The notes below the pieces were generated by a model. The model made no database searches. It was not told the origin of the DNA and saw only the letters and a list, made by a program, of their open reading frames with translations. Below are positions 1 through 12,815 of a stretch of DNA of 64,000 nucleotides, in pieces. This DNA is from Antitrichia curtipendula (taxonomy: Eukaryota; Streptophyta; Bryopsida; Hypnales; Leucodontaceae): contig OX579639.1 in the NCBI GenBank assembly GCA_951230915.1, positions 17,980,001-18,044,000 on the forward strand, written 5' to 3'. Numbering within the stretch: the stretch's first letter is position 1; each line of letters opens with the position of its first letter. Made by a program: the position numbers and the translations under genes.

Positions 1-1400
1 AATTGGGAATTGTACCTTAATTTATGGTTGCTCATTACTTTTTGAATGGAAAGAGAACAACCTACATTGTAAAAATGGGGGACAAATTAAGAATGGATTG
101 CCTCCCATAAGTAAGCTTAACTGTAGTTTTGGCCCAAGTGAGCTTTAATTTTCTGACAATTTGCAATGTGGATTATTAGTTACTAATGTGTGGAATATTC
201 CACACCATTGCATCTATTGTAAGGCAATCTTTCTCAGTGCTATTAAATGTTATGCAATGTCAATAAGTAAAAAATATATGCCAATCTTCATGTTATTGAA
301 TCTTGTATTTAGTATACCAAACTATGGTAAAAAAAACCATAGTCAAAATCTACTACATTTATTTTTATCCACTGTCTAGTGTACATATTGTCAACGACTG
401 CAATTCACTTCTTTTCTAATTTCTGACTGCAATTTCTGAATTTTTGGAGTGTGTAACATATCGTTGGAAAGGCGTTTTCAAGATCTTTCCAAAGTAATAT
501 ATTACACACCTGAAAATTCTAGAAATTCCAATCAGAAATCAGTAAAGAAGTTGACTAGAATTAATGGCAGCATGTATATGACAATGGATAAAAGAACCAT
601 AGTTGATTTTAACTACAATTTTCTTTACCATATTTGGTATAGTGATTGTAACTCAAATTTATATAAGGCCTTCACTTCATATTAGCGAGTGTGACACTAA
701 TTTACCAAGTCAATCTAATATTTATAATATACTAAAATTGTATTGCAATGATTTCTACAATTTTTTATAATGACACTAATTTTGCACACTCACTAATAAT
801 GTAATTTAATATAGTATATAGAAGCATGTCCTTAGTGAATCTTGCAACACTTTCTTTGGAATTATTTTATTTACAATGCTATTGTGAAAAAGACCTCCCA
901 AACTTCAGTTTAATGTTAAAAAATGTTTATTTTGTGTGGGCATGGCCAAATTGTTGAAGAACTTCTACATTGAGTACTCAAATAAAGTAAGTTGAATAAT
1001 TGGCATAGTGAATAGCATTAATTTTTGCCATGGCATATTTTTATTAAATAATAATTTATAAACTCTAGACCAAAGGAATCATTTTATTGCGATTCTAAAG
1101 AGAGTTTAAGAATTTTTGAACCACAAGTTTCTTTACAAATTTATTATAAATTTCAAGCATTTCAAATCAACAACACTTTTTTTTTAAATACAAAAGTTTA
1201 ATTAAAATTTTATAAATATAATAAAAATTTAAAGAAATATGAACCTTTATCATTTAAGAGTTTATGACATATCATTTTAAAATCCAAAGTGTATTAGGGC
1301 TTTGTGTTGTTGTGTACAACTATCAACAATTGTATTGCAAGGGAGGGCCATCAATTTTTTATGATTGTTTTTAGGCTTTGTATAGTAAAAGTAAAACAAA
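1..1400. other. AT-rich intergenic DNA with small fold-backs
   Basis: No gene is visible. Short palindromic structures occur: a 13-bp inverted pair of the form GTGTGTAAYATAT at about 446-509, and ATTAGYGAGTGTG arms at 681-797 (about 117 bp), both looking like eroded miniature inverted-repeat elements. The short open frames here show no protein family resemblance. Confidence 0.4.
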
Positions 1401-1403
1401 AAA

Positions 1404-1456
1404 TCATTATGATAATTAACTTTAGTTATATAAACCAAAGTTGATTATCATAATGA
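1404..1456. repeat. Near-perfect hairpin
   Basis: Two 20-base arms at 1404-1423 and 1437-1456 are reverse complements with one mismatch, separated by a 13-base loop. It may be a tiny MITE or a fold-back inside a larger decayed element. Confidence 0.6.
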
Positions 1457-1490
1457 CCTCAAATTTAGATTTGGTAATATTTAGTTATAC

Positions 1491-1570
1491 TTGCATTAGA
1501 AGAAACCTGGGTTTTTTTTGACGTCAAAAATTTGGACGTAAAAAAAAACACAGGCTTCTTCTAGTGTTAA
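1491..1570. repeat. Fold-back MITE-like hairpin
   Basis: Arms of roughly 35 bases face each other. The left arm contains AGAAGAAACCTG followed by a T run and GACGTC; the right arm mirrors it with ACGTAAAA, an A run, CAGG and CTTCTTCTAGTG. The CACTAGAAGAA-like end recalls CACTA-type MITE tips, but no convincing target duplication is seen. A stem-loop of this size could also give small RNA if transcribed. Confidence 0.55.
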
Positions 1571-1859
1571 TTTAGGAAAATCAATCACAAAATATAGAAC
1601 TCCAAATGTATTTTGTCTTTGTTTCTTGTCTTAAAATTAGGAAAAGTTATTAAATGTTTATTATAAATAATGCAATATATAACTATTGAGGTTTGGTTTC
1701 CTTGAGTCTCACTACTAGGACTCCCAAGTATTTTTACAAAAGCTTCTAGAGAACAAAAAAATCTTCATTGTCCATTTGCCTTGTTTCCTTTGCTTTGTTG
1801 TACTTTACATTTTTTCTTGGAGAACTTTCATGAAGTTATAGTTGTATAAATATTTTTGA

Positions 1860-2509
1860 TTAATTATTGAACTTTAAGTATATTTTCACCAAGCTTTGCA
1901 ACATCTTGATGTTGTATTCAGAATAGAAACCAAAGTTTTTTCTCCTAGAAACAAATTAAGCACAATTCCATTCATAAGTTAACAAATATCACATGAGAAA
2001 AAACAAACAAACAATATTATTTATTGATTGAAAGATCATAATGTTTGATATTGAATTGTTAAAATTGTAAAAGCAATTTGAATTTTTTCAATTCTCTTTT
2101 CACATGTCAAATCTAAAATTGAGGTCAACAAAAAACATGAGGTCAAAGGACATAGCATGCATAACCCCATTCAATTTATGGATTCTCAAAATCTACTTTA
2201 CAATTTTTTTAAAATAAATTTCTAATGTGGTTCTTTCTCTAAGTTCTAGAATATTTCAAGTTCATTTCTAAGAGCCCTCAATACTAGAAAATCAAGATTT
2301 GCAATGGACACCTTTGTACAAAATCTTGAATAGAAAAACAGATTTGTAATCATAATCATTCATTTCAAAACCAGATTTGTGATGCTCAAAACTAGACTTC
2401 AAAAAGTATTTATCTAAGAGAATTCTTACTAAAAATAGTGACTTAGTAAGATTTTATTTACTTCAAAATTTTGTCAATACAAGAATTTGGTGCCTTGGAC
2501 ATTTAGGGG
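1860..2509 (+). mobile_element. TTAA-type repeat, group E, uninterrupted copy
   Basis: The right end is clear: CATTTAGGGG followed by TTAA at 2510-2513. The left end is eroded and only approximate. The interior is collinear with 59806-61422, sharing for example the stretch ending in TCTTGAATAGAAAAAC. This copy is important because it lacks the element found inside the paralogue and so shows the pre-insertion site around 2139-2160. Confidence 0.6.
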
Positions 2510-2829
2510 TTAAAAAATAAAAATTCCAATTGGAGTAGAAACTACACTCTAGAAGCTTTGTTTTGTTAGTTTCGGTCAAGAAACAAAAGAAATTATTTTG
2601 CATGTCAAAATCAAGTTTTAAAGAAAAATCTAACTCACAATATTGAAATACACTACATAACGTACCATCTTTTTAATAAACTATCCCATATAAAATTAAA
2701 AAACAACTAAAATGTCTTGAATTGAACTCAATGATGTGGATACAACATTAACCTTTAAATGTCAGAGGTGGACATTTGGTGTTCAATAATAGAGAATCTT
2801 TTAGTATAGAATAGAAGTGCAACTATACA

Positions 2830-2960
2830 ACAATTTTGTTTGTAAAGGTGAAATCTTCTACAATAGTTTGACTTCTAATGAGTGATTTTGATATTTCTTA
2901 AGCCTATGACTCACACGATAATGAAAAGGGATGATTTCTACATTCACCAATCCGTCATTT
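2830..2960 (-). repeat. Interspersed repeat R, copy 1
   Basis: On the minus strand this resembles 10255-10400 (minus) and 55297-55580 (plus). The shared core is CACTCATTRGAAGTCAAACT, with TGTGAAT-like sequence before it and a CCTTTT-like stretch after. The unit is about 120 bp with no obvious coding capacity. Confidence 0.5.
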
Positions 2961-3179
2961 AAGGGTTTAAAAAGTTGCCCACCCAAAAACGGATGAAAAT
3001 CATCCATTCTACAATATGCAACAAAGCCTGATGCCTGATAAGATCTCCTAAAAAGTTTCAGCGAGTTCGGTGCATACACTTCAGCAATCCAACCAGCTCT
3101 CTAACTTCCCTTGTTCTCTTCACCGAATACTCAGTTTTAGGGCTTCACCATTGATTGAGGGTTGCTGGAGTTTCTGGGT

Positions 3180-3248
3180 ATGGCGCAGTTCACGTCCCGT
3201 GTTGCAATCTCTGGTTGTGCAAATGGAGCTCCTAACAGATTGATCTGA
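3180..3248 (+). other. Possible upstream ORF in the PEX5 leader
   Basis: A 22-codon frame starts with ATGGCG and ends in TGA, about 440 bases before the chosen PEX5 start. If the PEX5 transcript begins upstream of 3180 this frame could dampen translation. The transcript start is unknown, so this is only a candidate. Confidence 0.25.
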
Positions 3249-3691
3249 GTTCTCTCTTCGGACTGCGCTTCTAACTTCAAATTTGGGCAAATTCGACTTT
3301 CTTTGGATCCCTGCGGTGTACTTTCGGATATATAGATTTGATGTGGGAGTTTCTGAAGGGGAACGAAATTCTTATGGTGAATCTTAAGATATGTTCTGCT
3401 GTATAGATTTTCTCTATCTGAAGAGTACTCACATGGAAATTGAGGATCAGGGGGCGGTTTTCAGTCAAGGTTGCGATAATTGGGGATTTGTGAGTCTGTG
3501 AGGGTTTGCGTATGATGGAAGCTTCCTCCAGTTGGAATTTTCTGGTCGAATGCGAATTTGTTTCTTGAAACTGTGGCGTGGGAGTAGGCCGCGCGCTTGC
3601 AGGAGCTAGTTCAATTTATGAATTGCCGGCAGATTGTATTAGCTTTTCACAAGGGCGGCCTTTGAAATTCAATCGAGGAGTTAGTGGAGAT

Positions 3692-6600
3692 ATGTCTTTT
3701 CGGGATTTTGTCGTCGGTGGAGCTGGGTGTGCTGTCCCCGGCGAAGATGGCTCATCGTCTTCGAATCCCTTGGGTGGCTTGGCCGACTCGATCATCGGGT
3801 CTGCATCGAAAACTCAGGTCAGTGAGATGAAACGGTGAATTGAATTAATTAGCAAAGGGGCTCATTCATTTGTTGAGACTACGGACATCCGTAATGAGCG
3901 CTAGTCAAGCACTGACTAAACTGCTGTGCAATTAAGGAAAATCGTCTTCTGCCAGACACAGTGATTGGTGTCTTCAGGGTTAACTTTTAGGGTTTAGGGT
4001 TTAGGGTTGCGTACCATTTATGAACTAACCGTGCACACTTTGCTGGTTGTTTACAGGAGAGAATTCGGGAGATGCCTGGATTGACTGGTCCAGGTCAATC
4101 TGGGTCTCCACTTGGCCGAAATGGACCTCTCACCTCACATCCAGGCTCTGATATTAATCTAGGCCGGCGGCCTGAAGGGCAGGTATGTATAAAAGATCGG
4201 TAGTATAATCCTTTTCACTGAACTACAGTAATCTCGATCACAAGATCATCAATTTTGTTAAATTGGCGCGATTCGGGTGCCCAAAATTGTGACAAATAAC
4301 TGCACAAAGCTCTAAAAAGTAAGATAGGTATAGATTTAAAATTTAATCTTCAGCGTTCGGAAAGTGCCAAAATAATGGAATACTGCGTTCAAGTCTGAGA
4401 AGTGTGACAAGTGACAAAGGATTACCATTGAGATGTTCTTAAATTTTGGATGGATTTTCTTGTAGTTGCCGGATTACTTGCGAGGATTCCAGGGTGCAGA
4501 CTTGAGGGAGTCCTTGGAGAGGTGGCCTCCTGCACAATTTCCAATCACTCATCCGAGTCAGGAGGCGGCTCTTTTTTCGGAATTCGAGGGTATATATGGG
4601 CAACAAGCTGGGCCAACTAGGACTCCACAGTTGTTAGATGGTCAGCATCTGAACTTATTCTGATTTTTCTCATTTAGTGCATGGCTACTTTTGTCGGTAT
4701 GCAAAGTGTTTATTACGAAAATATATCGTGTTGGGATTTTACTAGGAGTCATTTGATCATTCTTAGGTCGACCATGTCTGCCTGTTCTTTGCGATTTTGA
4801 TCCGAGCACAACCCTCCTTGGACTAGTGAACTGCATTACAGTTTGAATGAACACAAAGTCATCTGACATAGTGTCACGAATGTGAGTGCAGCTCCCCCAC
4901 AGCGTGTTTTGAATGGATTCTTTCATTCCTTTCTGGATACTAGTCGAACAAATGCTCCTTTTCCTGCTGTTAGGCTACCAGAGCTTGGCCTTGGCCAGGC
5001 TGACAAGCGTCGGATTAGAGACCGTAGTCACATCCTTGGACGCCACATTTTCGCAGATAAGGGGGAGGCTTTTATTGATTCTCAGGTGCTTTCTCGTCAA
5101 TTTACTTTCAGTATAAGAGCACGACAGTCTTTCCCGTTGTATTCAAGCAACTTGCGAATTCCTCCTGCTCGTTTTAGAATGGATGACATCAGAATAGTAG
5201 AATTAACCTGGATAAGTTTATGCTTTTCAGCCTCTCTATGTTTTATTTATGAAGGGCCTTACGTGTTGAACTCATGTAATGAACTTGGTACTCTGCTTTT
5301 TATGTGATGAGATGAATCTGATATTCGGGGAAGCTGTATGTTACTGCTTGGCTGCATTCAACGCGTGCTTTGTTCATTTATGCTTACTGGAAGGAGAGTT
5401 ACTTTGACGAAGGATATATCGCCCGTAGCTTTTTAATTTCTTCAAAATTGCGGATTAAAATTCTGTTAGGTTTTCTAAATGATTGTTCTCTCTAAGTCCT
5501 GACCTTTGTTTTGGGAAGTTCAGGTCAATGGTCTACTGCATTCCTTGGATATTGATGATAGCCTCGGAGCTCAGACTCGGGGGCCACTTGGTGGTCAGCT
5601 TCCCGAATTTGAGCAGTTGTGGAAAGAGGGTTATGCTCAGAGTAATATGCAAGTATTTAGACCTCAAATGCCACTTGCAAACCAGTGGGCAGATGAATTT
5701 CATCACCATGTTCGGCCTCCTGGAGTTCCAGAAGGCTGGGCAGAAGAGTTCAAGATTCAACAGAAGGACGACCATTGGGTCAATCAGTTTCAAGAGGTCT
5801 GTCTCTAAGATTTATCAATTTGTCAATGGGTTATTTAATTCCACTTTTTGTTGAAAAATCATTAATTTACTTCATGCCTAAGATCTGCTAGTTTGTCTTT
5901 TCGGTCTGAACTTCGTTCAAGGGCGTTTGCGTTGTTGTTTATCATTGGAAGCTTGTATGCGGTAACTTCCGCGTCAATTCTGTGTGTTTATTGGTATGGC
6001 TTTTGGAGGTATCTTTCATTGTACTCATCGTTTTCTTTGTACAGCAACCACACGAGTCCCGGCTGCGTATTGGGTCAATGGGCAATATGGACGGCATGGA
6101 CCAATCTCGTTCACTTGTCCAGACATTGTCTCAGAATCGGGATCCAAAATTTCAGGTAATAACGAGATATCATTATAACTTCAGGTATCAACTTACTACA
6201 CAACATTATGTTAGGCAGTCCTCGGATATAATGTAAGACTCGAAGGTGAAGTCCAGAGATTCATTGCTTTATATCGTGTCAGGCTCGAGGATGAACAATA
6301 TAAATTTATCGCATAATTTGTTATGTAAGCGATTTTAAGATAGGGTGTTAGTCTTTAGTTTCAAGGAAGTAAAGAAAGTATATTAATAGAATGAAGAATC
6401 ATGTCTTAAATTTTTGAACGATAGAAATATGTTTTGGAAGTTGCGATAATGGACTATGAGATTCTCAAAATGGCCTTTCTATATTTAGTTTGGTCACGTA
6501 GGATTTAAGATCATGTTTCTTATCATTTTATCTTGGTATTGTGTTATGAAGACTAGCGAGCTTGTCCTTGGATTATTTTCTGTTTGGCTGGGCTAATATT

Positions 6601-9600
6601 GATTTGAGTCATTTTGCAGAATTCCAAATTTCTGCAGTTTGTATCGAAAATGAGCCGCGGTGAGCTTATCGTGGAAGATAACCAGGTTGTGCCACCTACG
6701 TCAAAGGCTAGTGCTGGTACTTGGGCTCATGAATTTCAGGAGCAGCATCCTGGGTCATGGGCTTCAGAGTTTAGTGACGCGCAGGTTCTTTTTCTCATCA
6801 CTATTCCCTAGATAGTCTCTTTCTGCATTTTCCGATGTATGATTTCTCAGTTTTAATCTCCTCATGACCACGTTGATCAGTGATTAATGTGGAAGGTTTT
6901 AATTTGGAAGTTTTTAATCAGTGTTAAGTGAAATAGCTACTGTTTCCAACAATTGATTGGGGTTGTCCTCTGTTTTTCGTGGGTTACCGGAAAGCTATTT
7001 GTATCATACAGATGTTGTATTCAATATTAGATTTCACAAGTTGTTATCCGGGATTTTCTGCCGAATGTCTCAAACTCGACTCGTGTTTCTAATTTTGACA
7101 GCATCAACTTAGATCGGACACTTGGGCAAATATGTTTGCAAGTGCCGACCATGAACCGGTAGGAACCACGGATTCGTGGGTTGACGACTTTTCAAGGCTC
7201 GGAGTGAAGGATTGGGCTGATGAATATGGAGCTCAAAATGCTGAAGGTGTCTTTGGAGATGGGACCAGTTCAGAATGGGTGGATTCATACGAGCAGTACG
7301 TAACTCTTAATGAATTTATTTATTAGGTAGTGAGCATACTGATGGGTAATTTCAGCATGGCAGCCCGAGTCTAGGTCTCGTAAGTTTGGGCTGCCGTTCC
7401 CCAAAGTCGCTATTGGAGTCTGCTAATTGCTCTTCATTTGGAAGGAAGAGAGATGATAAGTTTCTTTTGTTTCTTTTGTAACTACTTCAAATGCATGGAT
7501 TTGTAAACTTAAATTCGTCAAACTTCATTTAACTTTTCAGGATGTGACACAGAGACATGAAATTACAATTGGGTGATATTTAGCAGTGTTGCCTCGGGAA
7601 TAGATGTTCTGTTGTAGCTTCAACAGTTTAAATGGGAAGCTAGGGGAAAATGCTTATGTTCTGTAAACGCTAACCAGCTATGAAGGTTAATGGCTCCTCT
7701 TTCGTATTTTGTCTAGTTTCTCTAGAATCTAAGATCCTAAAGACTTATATGTTGAATGCAGATTCGTTCAAGAGCAAGTGAAAGGTGAAGTGAAGAACAC
7801 TGGTTCATCACACTTCGTATATCAGTTTGCTGATAATAATCCGTATGTGGGACATCCCAACCCTCTCAAAGAAGGTCAAGACCTCTTTCGAAGAGGATTA
7901 CTCAGTGAAGCTGTTTTGGCTTTAGAAGCTGAGGTGTTGAAGAACTCTGATAATGCCGAGGGATGGCGTCTGCTTGGTATCACGCATGCTGAGAACGACG
8001 ACGATAGACAAGTTCGTCATAATCCTTTGTGCTCTTGACGGCTTATTCTATAAGAAAAGTGGTGTATTCGGTCAATTCGCCAACATGAATCATGCTGACT
8101 GCCAGAATGTTGTGTTTTACTTCCACTAATAATGATCATTGTACGTTCTAATTCAAGGACCTTGGTCCATAGTGGACATTGATTCAATTGTTTGACCTGT
8201 TGCAGGCAATTGCTTCCATGGTTAGAGCGAGAGATGCTGATCCTTCCAACTTGGAGGTACTTCTTGCTTTAGGAGTGAGCCACACTAATGGTATGCATGC
8301 CACGCCCTCATAACTCTCAATTTTGCACAGCTAAGTTATCGTTCAAAAAAACCCATCTCTTTCCATGGACTCACACGAATTCGATTTGATCTCGTCGATT
8401 GTGTAGAGTTGGAGCAGCAGGAAGCTTTGCGGTATTTGAGGGGATGGCTACAGCACCATCCTAAGTATGGCACACTTGTACCAGGAGATGTTAAAAGTCT
8501 CGACCCTTCGGAGGTGAGTTATGGATTGGGTGCCAACTGATCGCGGATCGTACATTGTGCATATTTGTACGTAGAAAATGTTTGAATAGAATTTTGTGAT
8601 ATTAATTAGTGTTTCGGCTAATATTTAGATTATGGTAAGGATACAATCCGAAGTAATTGCTTTCATCTCGGAGTATCTCGCTTAAATTTTGAGTTCATTG
8701 ACTGGCAGGTTGAAAGTCTTTTCCAAGAAGCTGCTCGATTATCCCCTGAGGACAGTGACTTACACACAGTTTTGGGAGTGCTTTACAATCTCTCTCGGCA
8801 TTTTGACAAGGCTATTAGTTCATTTGAGAGAGCTTTGCAGTTGAAGCCCCGAGATTACTCTTTGTGGAATAAGTTAGGCGCAACACAAGCTAATAGTTCA
8901 CGGAGTGCTGATGCTATTTATGCCTACCAGCAGGTCAGTCCTTTGAGTAACCCTAATTTTTTAAAGTAAAATTTTAAACATATATAGTAGTGAAAGTTCA
9001 CATTTGTCAAATTTTAATGCATACTGATTGAGATGATGAAAGTCTTTGGGGACTAATCGTAGAGTGCAATTATCACCCTTTAATAGAGCTTAGCTTCTTG
9101 GGCATCTTCAACTGAAACATTTTGTATTGGCAGGCACTAGACCTGAAGCCAAACTATGTGCGGGCTTGGTCAAATATGGGAATTGGCTATGCTAATCAGG
9201 TACACCAATCTGCTTCCAGTGATCATTATACGTATTGCATAAGAACAGCATTAGTCACTTGCATTTCTGCTCACAGTGTTGTTGTAACATAGGAATGCTT
9301 TACTGGATTCTGGTCTAGCAAGCTGCCTAATGTAAACCATCTGTTCAGGGGCGCTATGAGGAGTCCGTTCAGTATTATGTTCGGGCATTAGTGATGAATC
9401 CTAAAGCAGATAATGCTTGGCAATACTTGCGCATTTCTCTCAGGTATGTAAATTCTGTTGCCAACAGATAGTATTATCTTAAAGTGTATTCATAGCGCTC
9501 TCCACTTGCTTTGTCCTTCAACGTTCTCTGTATCACTCTCTCCAGTTGGCTTGGTCTGGGAGCGGTGTGTGGACTTCTGCTTTAGAAACCACCTGTTTTT

Positions 9601-9788
9601 TGAAACAAGTAGCTGTTTCCTTACATTCAGTGTGCTCTAGATTACCTACTGGTGGCGAGAAACTGGATAAAAACAAAAATGTCTAATGTATTATTTGCTC
9701 TTCTTGCAGCATTGCATCACGAAATGACTTGTTGGAAGCTTGTGAAAGGAGGGATTTGGAAGCTTTGCAGAAAGAGTTTCCTCTTTAA
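3692..9788 (+). CDS. PEX5: PEX5, peroxisomal targeting signal 1 receptor
   Basis: Import receptor that binds C-terminal PTS1 signals of peroxisomal matrix proteins in the cytosol and docks at PEX13/PEX14. Fifteen exons are read: 3692-3817, 4057-4182, 4466-4640, 4892-5085, 5524-5796, 6045-6155, 6620-6784, 7102-7295, 7762-8011, 8206-8290, 8407-8513, 8709-8933, 9134-9199, 9349-9443, 9710-9788. All introns are GT-AG and the phases join without a stop, giving 756 residues (Arabidopsis about 728). The start is set by MSFRDFVVGGAGCAVPG, with Cys13 in the position of the recycling ubiquitination cysteine. Nine WxxxF/Y boxes begin at W262, W279, W292, W370, W382, W398, W416, W428 and W449; WKEGY at 240 is a tenth candidate. 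Residues about 319-352 resemble the PEX7-binding segment. TPR repeats fill about 475-730 and the protein ends in KEFPL, as in other plant PEX5. It appears intact. Confidence 0.96.
3986..4006 (+). repeat. Three plant telomere motifs in PEX5 intron 1
   Basis: TTTAGGG is repeated three times in a row, 169 bases after the end of exon 1. Such telo-box sequences are common near the 5' end of plant housekeeping genes and can bind TRB or PUR-alpha type proteins. Whether it acts here is unknown. Confidence 0.7.
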
Positions 9789-9929
9789 TTTCTCCTTGGG
9801 AACTAACATTTTCCATCTACTTACGCTGAATGGTCAGTGGGCGGGGTACCTTGTAGTAAGTTTTTATGTAAAATGCTTGAGTTGATCGGCATGCAAGTCA
9901 GCTGAGGGCACTTTCAAGAATGCACTTAA

Positions 9930-10844
9930 CCCTAAAAGTGCCTTTCTTGGCCCCAAAGTTGCCACCTCTATATTTTATAGCTGTTGACATGAATCATTTA
10001 CACTGAGTAGGAAGTTCTAGGAAGGATGTATTACAATCCATGGGCAAAAAAATAAATGTCCTACATTTTTAAATAGCCAAGATATGTTCTGAAGTTGTTA
10101 TAAATGTTTACAATATTTCAAAGTTGATTTTGTATATTTAGTTTATGCACTAAGAGTTAACCCTGTAATGACTTGGTGGCCTAAAAGTGTTTGGTGGATG
10201 ACAAATAATCCTTCTATATAAGACATAAGTGGAGATGTTCATTCTTGGAAATTTGTGTAGAAAAGGGTGGTCTTGTATGATAATTTGACCTCCAATGAGT
10301 GCTCTTGGTTTCTTTTAAGCAAATGATTCACATGGTACCTACAAGAATGATTTTCACTTTGACTAGTTCAATATTTCAAGGTTAATCAAATTGTTAACCA
10401 TTTATTTATGGAATTGAAAAATGCCAATCTCCATGGTTGACATGTTGTAATAAACAATCTAAGTCTATTTTTTTTCATTTCTTTTCAAAAATATTAAAAA
10501 TTGAGTAAAATAAAGGACTTCAAAGCTTTATTTATAGAATGATTAAAATTTTTCCATGTATATATAAATCCAAAAAAAATAATTTCAAATTTTTATTTTT
10601 CAGAAAAATGCTTTTTAAAGAAGTTTTTTTTGATGCTTGGGCTACCCACCGAACAGTGAAAACTACATATCATTCCATAACTTTTTGACAATGTAGTCAA
10701 AATTTATGAAAATTGTTGGGCCTTAAAGCTGCTCCTTGGCAAAATGTTGTGTTAAAATTTCAAAGAACAAAGATAAAAATTCATTTATAGTGAGCTGTCC
10801 AGAATTGCTATGTTGCCAAAAAACGCACTTTGGTCCTTTAGGGG
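9930..10844 (+). mobile_element. TTAA-type repeat, group A, composite copy
   Basis: The right end is CCTTTAGGGG followed by TTAA (10845-10848). Bases 10396-10844 are collinear with 47580-48071 and 58265-58755. The left boundary, TTAA then CCCTAAAAG at 9926-9938, starts about 140 bases after the PEX5 stop. The left half does not match other group A copies, and an R repeat lies inside at about 10255-10400 (minus), so this is probably a composite of several insertions. Confidence 0.5.
10255..10400 (-). repeat. Interspersed repeat R, copy 2
   Basis: On the minus strand it shares GTGAATCATTTGCTTAAAAG, then CACTCATTGGAGGTCAAATT and a CCACCCTTTT-like tail with 2830-2960 and 55297-55580. Confidence 0.5.
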
Positions 10845-10848
10845 TTAA

Positions 10849-11976
10849 AGTCCTCTCTAAAGTTCTTCCCTTTCTCCTCAAACCTCTCACTAGCCTCCAT
10901 GTCTTCCACTAAGGCCATAGTCAAAAAGTTGACTAAGTTAGCGTGAGTGTAAAATTGCTTGCTACAAAGGCCCTTCATTGCTAAGCAAATGTGGGAATGG
11001 CGGGAGAAACAACACAACTTGACTGTGATGGGATGCTCATGTAGAGCTGTTTTTGTTTGGATAGGCGTCGCAAGCCTAGAATGGTATTGCCAAGGCTTGG
11101 TGGCGAGGTTGGTGGTGATGCTCTAAGATAGTAGGACCAGACGAGTGTAGCTTTTAGGTGCACTTCAAATTACGTATTACATTGTGGTGCACTACTATAC
11201 CATGTTTTTTGTTTTTGTTTTTTCTGTGCCAAATCTCTCCCAAAGCAACCTCTAGTGTGAAATATCCTTAATAATAGATAGAGGACAGAAAAACAATTTC
11301 ATTTTCTAAAAAAAACATTGGTTGCACAACAAAGTTCATCATAAAGGTCTACTGAGTTTGAATCAGGGGTGTCAATCAAAGGGAGGTTTAACTAAGAATA
11401 GTATAAAAGAAACACATCACCAAATACATTCAAACTTGAGTTTTGGTGCTTCTAGGAGTTTCATCCTGTGTTTTTCTCAAACTCCAGTTCTCAAACTCCA
11501 AAAAAAAGAATTCTGGTTTCCCACCAGGCCACTTGTGGCTGGTGGGTTTGCATTTTTTGTTTGTGCCTCTGCAATGGAATTCTGTTTCATTTGTTTAAAC
11601 AAAAATAAAAAAATAAAAATTGGGGGCACGTTTTGCTACAGTAAAGTTTAGCCGCATGTGAGCACGGATGCAGACATGTCTCGCGTAGCTCAGACAAGAT
11701 CATAATCCTTTGACGAGTAATAAGCTCCTCCTTCCCGGTGTCTCCACCCCACCCACCATTTTCCACGCATTTACCAAGCTGGGTATGCCTGCAAGTCTTC
11801 TGCACCTTCTGCAACCCATGTTGTCGAGTAACTTCCGGCTGCCTTTCTGCGAATGGAGGTGATGAATGCCCCCAACAGCCAGTCGGAGCTCTCAGTCCTC
11901 CAGGCAGGCAACCTGCAAATCAATCCTCCTCCGAGTCCCTTCGTTCTGTAAGCCCCAATCCTGCTTTTGTTCACGA
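10849..11976. other. Intergenic, no gene recognised
   Basis: No protein with family resemblance is seen on either strand. Base composition becomes more balanced from about 11640, consistent with promoter or leader sequence of the transporter gene that follows. Confidence 0.4.
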
Positions 11977-12180
11977 ATTCTAAACCTTTGAGAGCTTGAT
12001 TGATGCAAAGTAAGGACATCTGTTTGTAGATCGAGTTCTCTGGTTCTCAAATTCTAAAGCCTTTGAGGTTGATTGATGCAAAGTACGGACTTGTGTAGAT
12101 TGGGTTCTCGGGTTCTCCAATTCTAGAGCTTTGAGCTTGATTGATGCAAAGTAAGGACTTGTGTAGATCGAGTTTTCTTG
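11977..12180 (+). repeat. Tandem repeat of about 70 bp, three units
   Basis: Units begin near 11977, 12051 and 12119. Each contains ATTCTARAG or ATTCTAAACC, then CTTGATTGATGCAAAGTA, GGACTTGTGTAGAT and GAGTTCTC. They differ by small indels. The array lies in the region 5' of the CorA-like gene and could be leader or promoter sequence. Confidence 0.75.
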
Positions 12181-12815
12181 CTGGCCAGTCTTTTAGTCTT
12201 TGTTTTGGATTTGTATGTAAACCTTGTTCTCTGACCACCCCGCTTTTTCGTTTTGGTAGGAGGAGAGCTTCTAGTTTCGCAACAATAAGCGTCACCTCGG
12301 ACGCTTCCGTTTCTCCCTTCTGTCAGGTAGTGTCGGGATTTCGTACTCCCCAGGCGGAGAGATTGTGTTGTGTCTGAAAACGCTCTTGTTGTGCTTCCCT
12401 TCATAGTTGAAGTGGCAGCGATGGTTCTTAAGATTGAACCCATGAATGGACTTTGGCGGACTGACGAATCTTAAGATTTGGGTGCTCAAACAATGTAGAT
12501 CCCTTCGACGGTCTTTCTGTTTTGGGACACAATCACACAGTGTCGCCATAACCCGAACAGTGTTTCTACATGTGTGAAGTGTTTGTGTGTATAACTTGGT
12601 TAGGAACGTTGAAATTTCTGACATCCACTTGGTTTAGGGTTTGTGTAGGAGGAGGAGCTTCGCGACGCCGTTTCCACGATGTGCTTTGTCGTTGCAGTAG
12701 TAGTGGACGATTCGCCAGGTTGAAGCTCCGCCACCTCGAAAAAACACTTAACCTTGCATTCCCCCTGCTCAAGCAATGTAGATCCTTCACTGTTTCAGAC
12801 CACCAAACTCTAACC

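Noticed and set aside
1491..1570. microRNA precursor
   Set aside because: The stem is suitable, but A/T runs and transposon-like tips fit a MITE better and no target or conservation can be shown.
2748..2970. A further short TTAA element (TTAACCTTTAAATG ... CATTTAAGGGTTTAA)
   Set aside because: The ends are similar, but only about ten bases pair and the region overlaps repeat R, so the boundaries are not convincing.
4642..4926. Minus-strand open frame in the PEX5 region
   Set aside because: It is antisense to a PEX5 intron and exon 4, with no family resemblance.
9930..10844. A single intact group A element directly after PEX5
   Set aside because: Only the right half matches other group A copies and an R repeat lies inside, so it is given as a composite with reduced confidence.
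12570..12815. In-frame N-terminal extension of the CorA-like protein
   Set aside because: The frame is open, but the extension shows no family resemblance and ATG at 12816 has the better start context.
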